The notes: generated by a model not told the origin, from the letters alone. 64,000 nucleotides of DNA from Granulicella sp. (GCA_025408425.1 JANXYX010000052.1:56828-120827), one strand, 5' to 3'; positions 1 to 10,481 are shown, counted from the first letter of the stretch. Translations and numbers: made by a program.

Positions 1-217
1 AGTCCGGATCGCAATGGGTGGAGTGGGGACGAAGCCGTGGCGGATGGTTGAGGCAGAGAAGGCCCTGGAAGGCCATGCGGTGAACGAGGGAACGCTGCAC
101 AAGGCTGCAGAGGCGGCGCTGCGAGGCGCCAAGCCGCAGAGTGAGAACGGATACAAGGTTGAGTTGGCGAAGCGGTGTCTGATGTATGCGGTGAAGCAAG
201 CAACGCAAGCGGTATAG
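1..217 (+). CDS. Xanthine dehydrogenase family FAD-binding subunit, C-terminal fragment (cut by window edge)
   Basis: ORF open to the window start; C-terminal sequence ...KVELAKRCLMYAVKQA typical of CoxM/XdhB-type subunits; directly upstream of the molybdopterin subunit. Confidence 0.7.
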   Translation, partial: VRIAMGGVGTKPWRMVEAEKALEGHAVNEGTLHKAAEAALRGAKPQSENGYKVELAKRCLMYAVKQATQAV

Positions 218-235
218 AGCGGCCGAGGAGAGAGT

Positions 236-2473
236 ATGGCGAGCATTGAAGAGGTAGTTCCTGCATCAATTATCGGGACGTCGCTGGCGCGCGTGGATGG
301 GCCGCTGAAGGTGAGCGGCGGGGCGATGTATTCGAGCGATCACAATTTTCCGGGCATGCTGTATGCGGTGCCAGTGTGCAGCACGATTGCGAAGGGAACG
401 ATTACGAGCCTGGATAGTTCTGCCGCAGAGGCGATGCCGGGCGTGCAGGCGGTGTATCACCGCAAGAATATTGGACAGCTGTTTCGGGCGGCTCCGCCGG
501 TTGGGTTCAGCGGGCTGATTGATGAGCGGCGCCCTCCGTTTGAGGATGATGTGATTCGCTACTACGGGCAGTATGTGGCTGTGGTGGTGGCGCAGACCTT
601 TGAGCAGGCGATGGCGGCGAGCGCGGCTGTGAAGGTGTCGTACGCCGGAGAGAAGCCGGATGTAAGCACGACGCTGAGCTCCGACGAGAAGCCGAAGGTG
701 GATACGACGCGGGGCGATGCGGATGGGGCGTTTGCAAGTGCGGCAGTGAAGGTGGATGAGACGTATGTGACGCCTGTAGAGACACATAATCCGATTGAGC
801 TGCATGCGTCGGTGGCGGTGTGGGATGGCAAAGGTTTTACGCTGTATGAGACGTCGCAGGCGGTGGGGAATCATCGTGAAGTGATGGCGCAGATGCTGGG
901 GGTTCCGCTGGAGAATGTGCGGGTGATCTCGCGGTTTCTGGGGTCTGGTTTTGGGGGTAAGTTGTGGCCGTGGCCGCATTGTTTGCTGGCCGCGGCGGCG
1001 TCGCGGAACCTGAACCGTCCGGTAAAGCTGGTGGTGAGCCGAAAGATGATGTTCCAGAATGTGGGACACCGTCCTTTGACGCAGCAGCGGATTCGTCTGG
1101 GCGCTACGGCGGATGGGATGTTGACGTCGTTGCAGCATGACTCGCTGAACCATACGTCGATACTGGATGACTATGGGGAGGGCTGCGGGGAGGCGACAGG
1201 ATATCTCTACAGCACTGCGAATCTGCGGGTGACTTCGGGACTGGTACGGCGGAATGTGGGTAATCCGACGGCGATGCGGGGGCCGGGTGCGGTGCCGGGA
1301 TTGTATGCGCTGGAGTCGGCGATGGATGAGCTGGCAATCAAGCTGAAGATGGATCCGGTGGAGCTGCGTCTGAAGAACGAGCCGAAGCTGGACGAGAGCC
1401 TGGGGATTCCGTTTTCGTCGCGGCATTTGAAGGAGTGTCTGACGGTAGGTGCGGAGAAGTTTGGCTGGTCGCAGCGGAAGGCGGGCGTGGGAGCGATGCA
1501 GCGGGATGGGCTGACGCTGGGATGGGGCGTGGGGGTGTGCTCGTGGATTGCGGCCCGAATAGGTTGCGAGGCGACGGTGGAACTGAAGGCGGATGGTACG
1601 GCTCGGGTGGCGTGTGGGACGCAGGACATCGGGACCGGGACGTATACGATTCTGGCGCAGATTGTGGCGGAGAAGGCAGGGATTCCGATTGAGAAGGTGG
1701 AGGTGGTGCTGGGGGACACGAAGCTGCCTGCGGGTCCGATTTCGGGTGGGTCGTGGGTGACGTCGTCGGTGATTCCGGCGGTAGCGGATGCGACTCAGAA
1801 GGCGATGCAGACGGTGCTGATGGCCGCGGTGCAGGGTAAGGACGCTCGGTTCGCGGGGAAGAAGCCAGAAGATCTGGTGTTTAGCGGCGGGCGGGTGCAG
1901 GTGAAGGGAGGTAGCGCTGAGACGAGTGTGGCTTACGCCGAGGTTCTGCGGGCGGCGAATCTCGGTGGGGTTTCGGGAACTGGTAAGTCGGAGGGAACGT
2001 TTGGGGTGCCGCCGAAGGTTTCGCAGCACTCGTTTGGGGCCCAGTTTGTGGAGGTGACGTGGCAGCCGGCGACGGCGCGGCTGCGGGTGAATCGCGTGGT
2101 GACGGTGATTGACGCGGGGCGCGTGCTGAACACGCGGGCGGGCCGGAATCAGATTGAAGGTGCTGTGATGATGGGCGTGGGAATGGCGATGTTGGAGCAT
2201 ACGACGTATGACCAGCGGAATGGTGCGCCGATCAACAGCAATCTGGCAGATTATGTGGTGGCGACGCATGCGGATACGCCACAGATTGACGTTACGTTTC
2301 TGGACTATCCGGATCTTTCGTTGAATGAGTATGGGGCGCGTGGGATTGGGGAGATTGGGCTGGCTGGGATTGCAGCTGCGATTACTGGGGCGGTGTACCA
2401 CGCGACTGGAGTGCGGGTGCGAGAGTTGCCGGTGCGGATCGAGGATCTGCTGGGCGGGACGGCGCGGGCTTAA
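236..2473 (+). CDS. Xanthine dehydrogenase family protein, molybdopterin-binding subunit (YagR/PaoC-like)
   Basis: 745 aa; motifs GSGFGGKLWPWPH, AMRGPGAVPGLYALES, GARGIGEIGLAGIAAAI. Confidence 0.93.
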   Translation: MASIEEVVPASIIGTSLARVDGPLKVSGGAMYSSDHNFPGMLYAVPVCSTIAKGTITSLDSSAAEAMPGVQAVYHRKNIGQLFRAAPPVGFSGLIDERRPPFEDDVIRYYGQYVAVVVAQTFEQAMAASAAVKVSYAGEKPDVSTTLSSDEKPKVDTTRGDADGAFASAAVKVDETYVTPVETHNPIELHASVAVWDGKGFTLYETSQAVGNHREVMAQMLGVPLENVRVISRFLGSGFGGKLWPWPHCLLAAAASRNLNRPVKLVVSRKMMFQNVGHRPLTQQRIRLGATADGMLTSLQHDSLNHTSILDDYGEGCGEATGYLYSTANLRVTSGLVRRNVGNPTAMRGPGAVPGLYALESAMDELAIKLKMDPVELRLKNEPKLDESLGIPFSSRHLKECLTVGAEKFGWSQRKAGVGAMQRDGLTLGWGVGVCSWIAARIGCEATVELKADGTARVACGTQDIGTGTYTILAQIVAEKAGIPIEKVEVVLGDTKLPAGPISGGSWVTSSVIPAVADATQKAMQTVLMAAVQGKDARFAGKKPEDLVFSGGRVQVKGGSAETSVAYAEVLRAANLGGVSGTGKSEGTFGVPPKVSQHSFGAQFVEVTWQPATARLRVNRVVTVIDAGRVLNTRAGRNQIEGAVMMGVGMAMLEHTTYDQRNGAPINSNLADYVVATHADTPQIDVTFLDYPDLSLNEYGARGIGEIGLAGIAAAITGAVYHATGVRVRELPVRIEDLLGGTARA

Positions 2474-2477
2474 AGGG

Positions 2478-2509
2478 AAAAGGCCACAGGGACGGGTGTC
2501 CTTGTGGCC
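2478..2509 (-). terminator. Hairpin between convergent genes, terminator for ssb
   Basis: GGCCACAGGGAC-gggt-GTCCTTGTGGCC (11/12 paired); on the minus strand followed by TTTTCCCTTT. Confidence 0.7.
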
Positions 2510-2526
2510 GGTGGGATCGAAGTTAG

Positions 2527-2985
2527 TTAGAAGGGGATGTCGTCGTCGGTGATGCCTGGGTCGGCGTACTCGGACTGGGCGACCGGGGTGCTGCTGCCGT
2601 AGCTGGCGGTATTGGACTTGGTGTAGCTGTTGCCGGAGCCGCTGCCTTCGGACTTGCCGCCGAGGAGGGTCAATTCATTGACGAGGATTTCGGTCTTGTA
2701 GCGCTTCTGTCCGGATTCCTTGTCGTCCCATGAGCGGTTGGTGATTTTACCTTCGACCAGAATCTGAGAGCCCTTTTTGACGTAGTCGCGAACGATTTCG
2801 GCGGTGCGCTGGAAGCAGACGATGTTGTGCCATTCGGTGCTGTCTACCCAGTTTGCGCCTTCTTTTTTGCGGTCTGCCGTGGCGAGCGTGAAGGATGCGA
2901 CGGTCATGCCGCCTGCGGTGGAACGAATCTCTGGATCTTTGCCTACGTTGCCGAGGAGGAAGACTTTATTGACGCCTTTTGCCAT
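2527..2985 (-). CDS. ssb: Single-stranded DNA-binding protein
   Basis: MAKGVNKVFLLGNVGKDPEIR...; OB-fold and C-terminal DDDIPF tip. Confidence 0.97.
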   Translation of the reverse strand: MAKGVNKVFLLGNVGKDPEIRSTAGGMTVASFTLATADRKKEGANWVDSTEWHNIVCFQRTAEIVRDYVKKGSQILVEGKITNRSWDDKESGQKRYKTEILVNELTLLGGKSEGSGSGNSYTKSNTASYGSSTPVAQSEYADPGITDDDIPF

Positions 2986-3056
2986 GGTGATTGCTCCGGA
3001 ATATGAACAGGTTTTGAAGGTTGAGGATAGCAGATGGGAGATTGTGGAGGATCGTG

Positions 3057-3290
3057 CTAGCGGCGGAGGTCGGTAAAGACTTTCATGAGGGCGAGGGTGA
3101 GAGTGAGGAAGCCGGTGGGAAGGCAGCCCATGGCGAGCATGAGTGCGAGCCAGCCGGAGTTGGTGTGGGGACCCTGGCGTCCGATGCCGCCGCCGAGGGT
3201 GGTGACGTAGAGGACGGAGAGGAGTCCGGTGCCGAATATGAGGAGTCCGGTACGAAGGATTGTGCGGGTGTCTGGCTGAAGAGATGGCAT
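3057..3290 (-). CDS. Small hypothetical membrane protein (about two TM segments)
   Basis: ATG start MPSLQPDT... at 3290; hydrophobic stretches; downstream of the DUF420/ctaB genes. Confidence 0.6.
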   Translation of the reverse strand: MPSLQPDTRTILRTGLLIFGTGLLSVLYVTTLGGGIGRQGPHTNSGWLALMLAMGCLPTGFLTLTLALMKVFTDLRR

Positions 3291-3378
3291 CGGTTGGTGG
3301 TGGGAACCTCTGGGGCTGAGCCCCAATGCTTGGGTGACTTACTTGAGTGGTCTATTTTTTGCGGATGCAGCCGTTGCG

Positions 3379-3933
3379 TTAGTGGATTGCGGCTTGCATG
3401 ACGTAGACGATGACTCCGGTGATGGAGACGTAGAGCCAGATGGGGAAGGTGTATCGGGCAAGGCGTTTATGTGCGGGGAAGCGTCCGGTGAGAGAGAAAA
3501 AAAAAGTAATGAGGATGAGCGGGAGTGCGATGACGGAGAGGAGGACGTGGGAGAGCAGGAGCTTCCAGTAGAAGGGCCACCAGGCACTGAGGCGGTTGAA
3601 GTGGGTTTCGCCGTGGAGGGTGAAGTTGGTGAGATAGGAGACGAGGAAGATGGAGGAGAAGAAGAAGGCCGCGAACATTGCGGCGCGATGGAACTTGATG
3701 TGCCGTTCTCTGATGTTGCGATAGCCCTCGATGAGGGCAAAGGTGGAGAGGCCGTTGAGTATGGCGTTGAGCAGGGGCAGGGAACGGAGTTGGGTTCCGG
3801 CGACGTCGGTAGGGGCGTGGAAGTAGACGAGGTAGCAGATGAGGGCACTGGCCAGGGCGGAGGCGACGATGATTCCGCCGATGACGGAGGGCGGGGTGCG
3901 GAGGGTAGTGGCGGTTGGGAGCGTATTTGGCAT
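3379..3933 (-). CDS. DUF420 domain-containing membrane protein
   Basis: MPNTLPTATTLRTPPSVIG...; several TM segments and histidines; start overlaps the ctaB stop (TAATG). Confidence 0.85.
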   Translation of the reverse strand: MPNTLPTATTLRTPPSVIGGIIVASALASALICYLVYFHAPTDVAGTQLRSLPLLNAILNGLSTFALIEGYRNIRERHIKFHRAAMFAAFFFSSIFLVSYLTNFTLHGETHFNRLSAWWPFYWKLLLSHVLLSVIALPLILITFFFSLTGRFPAHKRLARYTFPIWLYVSITGVIVYVMQAAIH

Positions 3934-4895
3934 TAGAAGAGGATGCGTCCTTTGACGTCGAGCATCATAGCGGCTAGCAGAATGGGAAGATATAGGACGG
4001 AGACGTGGAGCAGGTCTCGGGCGTACTGGCGCGAGGTGTCGGAGTCTGGGTCGCGGAGCGTCACTCGTGCGAAGCGGACGGTGTACCCAAGGTAGACGAG
4101 GCCAAGGATCGATGCGACTGCGGCGTAGATGTAGCCGGTGGTGTGGAGGACGGTTGGCCAGAGGCTGACGGGGATCATGAGTATTGCGTAGAAGAGGGAC
4201 TGGGCGACGGTGGAGCGGGCGGCCCAGGTGATGGGCTGCTGGGTGGCGCTGAGGCGGATGCCGGCGTCGGCGTAGTCCTGACGGTACATCCAGCCGATGG
4301 CCATGAAGTGGGGGAACTGCCAGACGAAGAGCACTGCAAAGAGAGCGACTCCGGGCCACTCGATGTGGCCACGGGCAGCGGTCCAGCCGATGAGGGGCGG
4401 GAGTGCTCCGGGGAAGGCGCCGATGAAGGTGTTGAGGGGGGTGAAGCGCTTGAGTGGCGTGTAGATGCCGACGTAGCCGATGGCGGTGAGGAGGGTGAGG
4501 GTTCCGGTGAGGAGGTTGGTGGCGTAGGTGAGGTAGAGAGAGCCGAAGAAGATGGTGGCAAAGCCGAGGAGGAGTCCGTGGGTGAGGGAGAAGCGTCCGG
4601 CAGCCATGGGGCGGTTGGCGGTGCGGTGCATGAGGAGGTCAGTCTTGCGCTCGAGGACCTGGTTGAGGGCGCTGGCGCCGCATGTGACGATGGTGATTCC
4701 GACGAGGGCCTGGATGAGGCTGGTATTGAAGGGGCTGATGCCGCTGCGGAGGCTGCCGAGGTAGAAGCCGGCTCCAGCAGTGATGATGACCATGGTGGAT
4801 ACGCGGACCTTGAAGAGGGTGGCGTAGTCGGCGAACAGGGATGGGGTGGCCTTGACGGGCGCGAGGACTTGATCGGTTGTCGCGGAAGTAGCCAC
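3933..4895 (-). CDS. ctaB: Heme o synthase (protoheme IX farnesyltransferase)
   Basis: 320 aa UbiA family; motifs NQVLERKTDLLMHRTANRPM and DYADAGIRL. Confidence 0.95.
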   Translation of the reverse strand: MATSATTDQVLAPVKATPSLFADYATLFKVRVSTMVIITAGAGFYLGSLRSGISPFNTSLIQALVGITIVTCGASALNQVLERKTDLLMHRTANRPMAAGRFSLTHGLLLGFATIFFGSLYLTYATNLLTGTLTLLTAIGYVGIYTPLKRFTPLNTFIGAFPGALPPLIGWTAARGHIEWPGVALFAVLFVWQFPHFMAIGWMYRQDYADAGIRLSATQQPITWAARSTVAQSLFYAILMIPVSLWPTVLHTTGYIYAAVASILGLVYLGYTVRFARVTLRDPDSDTSRQYARDLLHVSVLYLPILLAAMMLDVKGRILF

Positions 4896-4984
4896 GTTAT
4901 TAGTTTAGCGCGATTGCGGGGAGAACTGGATTGGGTTCGGTTTGTGCGGTAATGGGACAGGACTTGCTCGCGGGGTGACGCGGG

Positions 4985-6751
4985 TCAGGGTTTGGGGCGG
5001 AGTTGGGTGAGGAGATCCTGGGCGGTGGGTTGGGTATTGAGGATGTCTGGTGGGGTAAGCCAGGCGCGGCGGAGTTGAGTGACGCCATAGCGCATCATGT
5101 CGAGTTCTTCGGTGGCGTGGGCGTCGGTGTTGACCACGATTTTGCAGTCGTGTTGTTTGGCCAGGCGGAGGTTGAGGTCGTTGAGGTCGGCGCGGGCGGG
5201 GTGGGCGTTGTGCTCGACGGCTACGCCTAGCTGGGCGGCGCGGCGGAGGATGGTGTCGAGGTTGATGGCAAAGGGCTCGCGTTTGAGTATGAGGCGTCCG
5301 GTGGGATGGCCGAGGATGCGGACGTGGGGGTTCTCGATGGCGCGGAGGACGCGGTTGGTGGTCTCTTCGATGGGCTGGGAGAAGTGGGAGTGGACGCTGG
5401 CGATGACGATGTCCATCTGGGCGAGGGTGGCGTCGTCGAGGTCGAGGGCGCCGTCGGCGAGGATATCGACTTCGATGCCTGGGAGGATGGTGATGCGGCC
5501 ATCGAACTCCTGTTGGAGCTCGGCGTTGACTTCGCGGATTCGTTTGATGTGGGCGAGGGCGCGCGCGTCGTCGAGTCCGTTGGTCATGGCGAGGGCTTTG
5601 GAGTGGTCGGTGATGGCGATGTAGGAGAGGCCTCGGGCGAGGGCGGCTTCGGCCATTTGACGGATGGTGTCGCGGCCGTCGGTGGCGTTGGTGTGCATGT
5701 GGAGGTCGCCGCGGAGGTCTGAAAGCTGGATCAAGTGAGGCAGGGTGTGGTTGGCGGCGGCTTCGAGTTCGCCGGAGTTCTCGCGGAGTTCGGGGGGGAT
5801 GTAGTCGAGGCCGAGGGCGTTGTAGATGGCCTCTTCGGATTCAGCGGCGACGATGGTGTTGTCTTCGAGCCTGGCGAGGGCGTACTCGCTGAGAGTGAGG
5901 CCTTGTTTGAGGGCACGCTGGCGGAGGGCTACATTGTGCATCTTGGAGCCGGTGAAGTACTGGAGGGCTGCTCCATAGCTGGCGCGGGGAAGAAGTCGGA
6001 CGTCGACCTGGAGGTTGTTGCGGAGGGTGAAGGAGACTTTGTTTTGCCCCTTTGCCAGGAGCTTGTCGATGAGGGGAAGGGATGCGACGTGGTCTACGGC
6101 GGCAGCGACTACGTTGGGCTCGCAGGCGGGGCCGGTGACCAAGAGGTCGAGATCGCCTACGGTTTCGCGGCCGCGGCGAAGGGAGCCGGCGGGAGTGATG
6201 GTGTCGATGCCGGGGAAGGCGCGGATGAGGGCGGAGATTTTTTCTGCGTATTCGTGGGCTTGATCGATGCGGAAACGGCTGGAGTTGCGGCGATAGTCCT
6301 CGATGCCCTTGAGGAGTTTGGCTGCGAATTTTTCACCGAGGCGAGGGAGGCGGTTGAGGTGACCGGCTTTGGCGGCAGCTTCGAGAGCGTCGATGTCCGA
6401 GACCTGGAGTGCGGACCAGATGAGGGCTACGGTTTTGGGACCCATGCCGGGAAGGCGCAGGAGTTCGAGCATGGTGGGTTTGTATTTTTGGAGGAGTTCT
6501 TCGCGGAGGGGCATGGAGCCGGTAGCGACGAGATCGCGTATGTTGGCGGCCATGCCTTTGCCGATGCCGGGGATGGCGAGGAGGAGTTTGGGGTCAGATT
6601 CCGGGGTGGCGAGGGTGGCTAGCTGGGTGGTTTGCTGCTCAACGGCCTCGGCTGCGCGGCGGTAGGAGCGGATGCGGAAGGGGTCCGCGGCGTCGATCTC
6701 GAGGAGAGATGCGGTTTCGTCGAGGATGCGGGCTATGGTGATGTTGTCCAT
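4985..6751 (-). CDS. polX: DNA polymerase/3'-5' exonuclease PolX (Pol X plus PHP domain)
   Basis: [12 protein letters not shown]...; HhH motifs, [20 protein letters not shown] domain [11 protein letters not shown]. Confidence 0.93.
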   Translation of the reverse strand: MDNITIARILDETASLLEIDAADPFRIRSYRRAAEAVEQQTTQLATLATPESDPKLLLAIPGIGKGMAANIRDLVATGSMPLREELLQKYKPTMLELLRLPGMGPKTVALIWSALQVSDIDALEAAAKAGHLNRLPRLGEKFAAKLLKGIEDYRRNSSRFRIDQAHEYAEKISALIRAFPGIDTITPAGSLRRGRETVGDLDLLVTGPACEPNVVAAAVDHVASLPLIDKLLAKGQNKVSFTLRNNLQVDVRLLPRASYGAALQYFTGSKMHNVALRQRALKQGLTLSEYALARLEDNTIVAAESEEAIYNALGLDYIPPELRENSGELEAAANHTLPHLIQLSDLRGDLHMHTNATDGRDTIRQMAEAALARGLSYIAITDHSKALAMTNGLDDARALAHIKRIREVNAELQQEFDGRITILPGIEVDILADGALDLDDATLAQMDIVIASVHSHFSQPIEETTNRVLRAIENPHVRILGHPTGRLILKREPFAINLDTILRRAAQLGVAVEHNAHPARADLNDLNLRLAKQHDCKIVVNTDAHATEELDMMRYGVTQLRRAWLTPPDILNTQPTAQDLLTQLRPKP

Positions 6752-6885
6752 TGATGTAGGGCAGCGCCGGAGTACACGATCTGCGGCTGCTGCCCTAGTA
6801 TGCAACGCTGGAGTGTGAATCTCATAAGGACAACATCGGGACTTGCAGTTGAAGGACCTACAGAGCCGGGGGGAGGACTGTGCTG

Positions 6886-7104
6886 CTACAGTGCTTCTTT
6901 GAGGCGGGCAACCTGGTCGGCTTGCGGACCTTTGGAGCCCTGGATGACGTCAAATTCTACGAGGTCACCCTCTTTGAGGGTTTTATATCCATCGAGTTGG
7001 ATTGAGCTGTAGTGGACGAAAACGTCTGCGCCGTCCTCCCGCCCGAGGAATCCATAGCCTTTCGCGTTGTTGAACCATTTGACGGTGCCTTTGTACTGAG
7101 CCAT
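6886..7104 (-). CDS. Cold-shock protein (CspA family)
   Basis: [30 protein letters not shown]. Confidence 0.96.
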   Translation of the reverse strand: MAQYKGTVKWFNNAKGYGFLGREDGADVFVHYSSIQLDGYKTLKEGDLVEFDVIQGSKGPQADQVARLKEAL

Positions 7105-7395
7105 TTAATCATTCTCCTCTACGACTACATGATTTAGCTGTTACTGCTAATTCCCATGTAAAGGTGTGACAAACGCTGGAGCCGTGGGGTTGCCTGAAGT
7201 TGTAATCGGAATTACCTGGGAGCGGGGTTGCACTTGCGGAGTGCAAAGTTTGGAGTAGGTGGCCAGAAGAAAATTCTGGATTGCAGGAAAAATTCTCCGT
7301 ACCTGATTTCGACCTAGAGCGCCCACCTGGGTGAAGGCACAGGTGGGTTTGGAGAGTGGCCTGGGGAAGATTCGATGTGCGTTGAGGCCGGAGGG

Positions 7396-8076
7396 TTAGA
7401 GCCGACCGGCGCGGCGTGCTGCGTCGTAAAGAGAGATGCCGATGAGGGTTTTGCCATCGTGGATCTTGTTATCCGCGATGAGCGCGAGCATTTCTGAGAG
7501 CGGGATGCGACGGATTTCGATTTGCTCGTCATCTTCGGGCTGTGCGGCGCCTTCGCGGATATCGCGGGCGAGGTAGATCTGCATCCATTCGCCGAGGAAG
7601 CCGGGGCTGGCGAAGTACTTGGTGAGGAGGGTCCAGCGTTTGGCGCGGAAGCCGGTTTCTTCGATCATTTCGCGCTTGGCCGCGGCGAGTGTTGCTTCGC
7701 CGGGTTCGACTCGACCGGCGGGGAGCTCGAGGAGGTACTGGCCGGCTGCGTGGCGGTACTGGCGCTCGATGATGATGTCGGGGTCGTGGGGTTTTTTGGA
7801 CTCATCGACGGCGAGGATGACGACGGAGCCGTTGTGTCGGATGACGTCGCGGACGTTGCGGTGACCGTTTGGCTCGATGACGGTGTCGGTGAAGACGTCG
7901 AAGACTTTGCCTTTGTAGGAGAGTTTGGAGGCGATGAGCTGGGCCTTGGTGGACTTCTTCGGCTTGGCCTGGTTGGCGGGTTGGGGCTTTGTGGCGGGGG
8001 CTTTTTGCTTGGAACGGGAGGCGGTGGAGGGGGAGGCGGGGGTAGCGGGGCGGGGCTTCTTTTTTGAGGCGGCCAT
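7396..8076 (-). CDS. NUDIX hydrolase (ADP-ribose pyrophosphatase-like) with basic Pro/Ala/Lys-rich N-terminal tail
   Basis: Nudix box around GEATLAAAKREMIEETGF; start MAASKKKPRPAT. Confidence 0.9.
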   Translation of the reverse strand: MAASKKKPRPATPASPSTASRSKQKAPATKPQPANQAKPKKSTKAQLIASKLSYKGKVFDVFTDTVIEPNGHRNVRDVIRHNGSVVILAVDESKKPHDPDIIIERQYRHAAGQYLLELPAGRVEPGEATLAAAKREMIEETGFRAKRWTLLTKYFASPGFLGEWMQIYLARDIREGAAQPEDDEQIEIRRIPLSEMLALIADNKIHDGKTLIGISLYDAARRAGRL

Positions 8077-8213
8077 AAAGCTACGGTAACATCCTGCATC
8101 GAGGATAGGGTGGTGGGCATCCAACGTGGTGCATACCTATGTAAGCTGGTAGAGCCGTAAATTACCACTGGGATTTTTTTTGAACTGCGGTGGTGTGTCT
8201 GGTCCGAGGATAA

Positions 8214-9860
8214 GTGGCTGCGATGAGTGTTGAGTGTTACCCAATTACGGTGTTGCCGCATATATCGCAGCTATATCGCGACTATCTTGCGATGGGCGAA
8301 AGTGCCGAGGATGCTGCGGTGCGGCAGTGGTATGGCTCCGGACAGACGGGCGGGCCGTTTTCGGGCGGATGGATGACAGGTGCGGTTCCGGCGGTTGAGG
8401 CGGAACGGCTGGCAGATGCGTTGCGGCAGCAGAGTCTGGAGTTTGGCGCGGGTGCTGCGGCGCTGGCAAATATTGAGAAGCTGCGGGGGGGTGCGCGGGC
8501 GGTGGTGACAGGGCAGCAGGTGGGTTTGCTCGGTGGACCGCTGCTGACTTTGCTGAAGGCGGCTACTGCGGTGGCTCGGGCGAAGCAGGCGACCAAGGCA
8601 ACGGGGATCGAGCATGTGCCGATGTTCTGGCTGGCTACGGAAGATCATGATCTGGAAGAAGTGGACCAGGTTTCGCTGCTGACGAAGACAGGCGTCGAGA
8701 CTCTACGCGCGGGATTGAAGACGCCTGGGGCGGTTCCGGTGGGTGGGGTTGAGATTGGCGCGGAGATTGAGTCGGTGCTGGCGCAGGCGGACGAGTTACT
8801 GGGATATGGCCCGGTGTGTGATCTACTGCGGCACTGTTATGAGCCCAGGGATGGGTATCGTCCGACGATGGGTGGGGCTTTTGCGCGGTTGATGGCACAG
8901 ATCTTTGCTGAGCAGGGATTAATTGTGATGGATGCGGCCGGGCGTGAGTTTCATGCGCTGGGGGAGCGGACGCTGCGGTATGCGATTGAACATGCGGAAG
9001 AGCTGGAGACGGCTCTGTTGGAACAGTCGCAGGAGTTGTTGGAGGATGGGTACCACGCTCAGGTGCTGGTAGTGGCAGGGCATAGCCTTCTGTTTTTGAT
9101 TGACGGCGTGGCCGGGGAGCGGGCTGCGCTACGACGGCTGCCGGATGGTGGATGGAAGGCTGCGGGCAAGGTGTATACGACATCGGAGCTGCTGGCGATT
9201 CTGGAGACTGAGCCAGAGCGGATCAGTCCGAATGCGCTGTTGCGGCCGGTGTTTCAGGATACGATTTTGCCGACGGCTGCGTACATTGGCGGGCCGGCGG
9301 AGATTGCTTATTTCGCGCAGAGCTCAGTGGCGTATGAGGCGATACTGGGGCGGATGACTCCGGTGTTGCCGCGGCTGAGTGCGACGCTGGTGGAGCCTGC
9401 GATTGTTTCCGTGATGGAGAAGCACGAGGTGAGTCTGCCGGATGCGATGACGACGGCGGAGGCGCTGGCGCTGCGGCTGGGTGCGCGGGCGATGCCGATT
9501 GAGGGGAAGCGGCGCCTGGCAGCGGTGGGAAATGCGGTGGATGCCGAACTGATGGCGTTGACCGAGTATATGTCGGCGATGGATGAGAATCTGGGGCGGG
9601 CGGCGACGGTTTCGGGTAACAAGATGCGGTACCAGATGAATCGTCTGCGGCGGGTGGCGGCGACGTTTGAGCTGCAGAAGGAGGCTAGTCTGCGGAGGCA
9701 TGCGGAGGTGTTGGCGCTGCATCTGTTTCCAGACGGGCATCCGCAGGAGAGACTGGTGGCTGGAGCGTGGTTTCTGGGGCGGTATGGGGACGGGTTAGTG
9801 GAGCGGATGGTGTGGTCGGCGGAGAATCTTTGTCCAGGGCATATGGTTATCAAACTCTAA
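8214..9860 (+). CDS. bshC: Putative cysteine ligase BshC (bacillithiol biosynthesis)
   Basis: 548 aa; GARAVVTGQQVGLLGGPLLTLLKA and MFWLATEDHDLEEVDQ typical of BshC. Confidence 0.93.
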   Translation: MAAMSVECYPITVLPHISQLYRDYLAMGESAEDAAVRQWYGSGQTGGPFSGGWMTGAVPAVEAERLADALRQQSLEFGAGAAALANIEKLRGGARAVVTGQQVGLLGGPLLTLLKAATAVARAKQATKATGIEHVPMFWLATEDHDLEEVDQVSLLTKTGVETLRAGLKTPGAVPVGGVEIGAEIESVLAQADELLGYGPVCDLLRHCYEPRDGYRPTMGGAFARLMAQIFAEQGLIVMDAAGREFHALGERTLRYAIEHAEELETALLEQSQELLEDGYHAQVLVVAGHSLLFLIDGVAGERAALRRLPDGGWKAAGKVYTTSELLAILETEPERISPNALLRPVFQDTILPTAAYIGGPAEIAYFAQSSVAYEAILGRMTPVLPRLSATLVEPAIVSVMEKHEVSLPDAMTTAEALALRLGARAMPIEGKRRLAAVGNAVDAELMALTEYMSAMDENLGRAATVSGNKMRYQMNRLRRVAATFELQKEASLRRHAEVLALHLFPDGHPQERLVAGAWFLGRYGDGLVERMVWSAENLCPGHMVIKL

Positions 9861-9905
9861 GACTGATTGGGTCTTAGAATGGTGACGAGGTGGATTGCCA
9901 TGGGG

Positions 9906-10208
9906 ATGAGTGACGAAGCGTTTGAGGTGATGTGTCCTGATTGTGGAGGGATGCTGAAGATCGATCCGGTGACTCGGTCGGTGATTGCTCATACGCCGGC
10001 TCCGAGAAAGAAGATGTTTGAGGACTTTGGTGAGGCGGCGCGGGCTCTGCGTGAGGCGGATGTGCGGCGGGACTCGATCTTTGCGCAGAGTGTGGATGCG
10101 CAGAAGAACAAGGACGATGTGCTGGCGAAGAAGTTTGCGGAGGCGGTGAAGAAGGCTAAGGAGAGTCCGCTGACGGAGCGGCCGTTGAGGGATTTTGATT
10201 TGGATTAA
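9906..10208 (+). CDS. Hypothetical protein with short CPDCGG zinc-ribbon-like N terminus
   Basis: ORF starting MSDEAFEVMCPDCGG. Confidence 0.6.
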   Translation: MSDEAFEVMCPDCGGMLKIDPVTRSVIAHTPAPRKKMFEDFGEAARALREADVRRDSIFAQSVDAQKNKDDVLAKKFAEAVKKAKESPLTERPLRDFDLD

Positions 10209-10250
10209 GTCTTTTGGGCCACTACACACTCTATTTAAAAGTGAGGTAGC

Positions 10251-10481
10251 TTGATGCAAGCAAGCGGCCATTTTTTTGATTTCATCTTTTCAATGCCTGT
10301 TTACTGGACCACTGCGGTAAGCGGTATTTTTCTTCTTGGCTATAGCCTTGTCGCTTCCATTCTGGGGATAAGTCCTTTATTCCGGTTTCCGGCAAGGTAC
10401 ACCCCTATCGCCCGAATCTATGACTTTACGTTCAGCGGGTTGATCTGCCTGTTCGGCGTCTGGCATCTTTTGCGGATTTAG
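10251..10481 (+). CDS. Small hypothetical membrane protein
   Basis: 76 aa, two hydrophobic segments; composition differs from neighbours. Confidence 0.5.
   Translation: MMQASGHFFDFIFSMPVYWTTAVSGIFLLGYSLVASILGISPLFRFPARYTPIARIYDFTFSGLICLFGVWHLLRI

Noticed and set aside
266-2401. 711-aa minus-strand ORF antisense to xanthine dehydrogenase
   Set aside because: Low-complexity R/H/P composition; the sense frame is clearly the real gene.
3311-3325. TGGGGC-tga-GCCCCA hairpin before the 3057-3290 ORF
   Set aside because: Short stem, no U tract and no second copy noticed; insufficient to claim function.
4005-4952. Asp/Glu/Gly-rich 315-aa plus-strand ORF antisense to ctaB
   Set aside because: Composition reflects translation of the G-rich antisense strand; ctaB motifs are on the minus strand.
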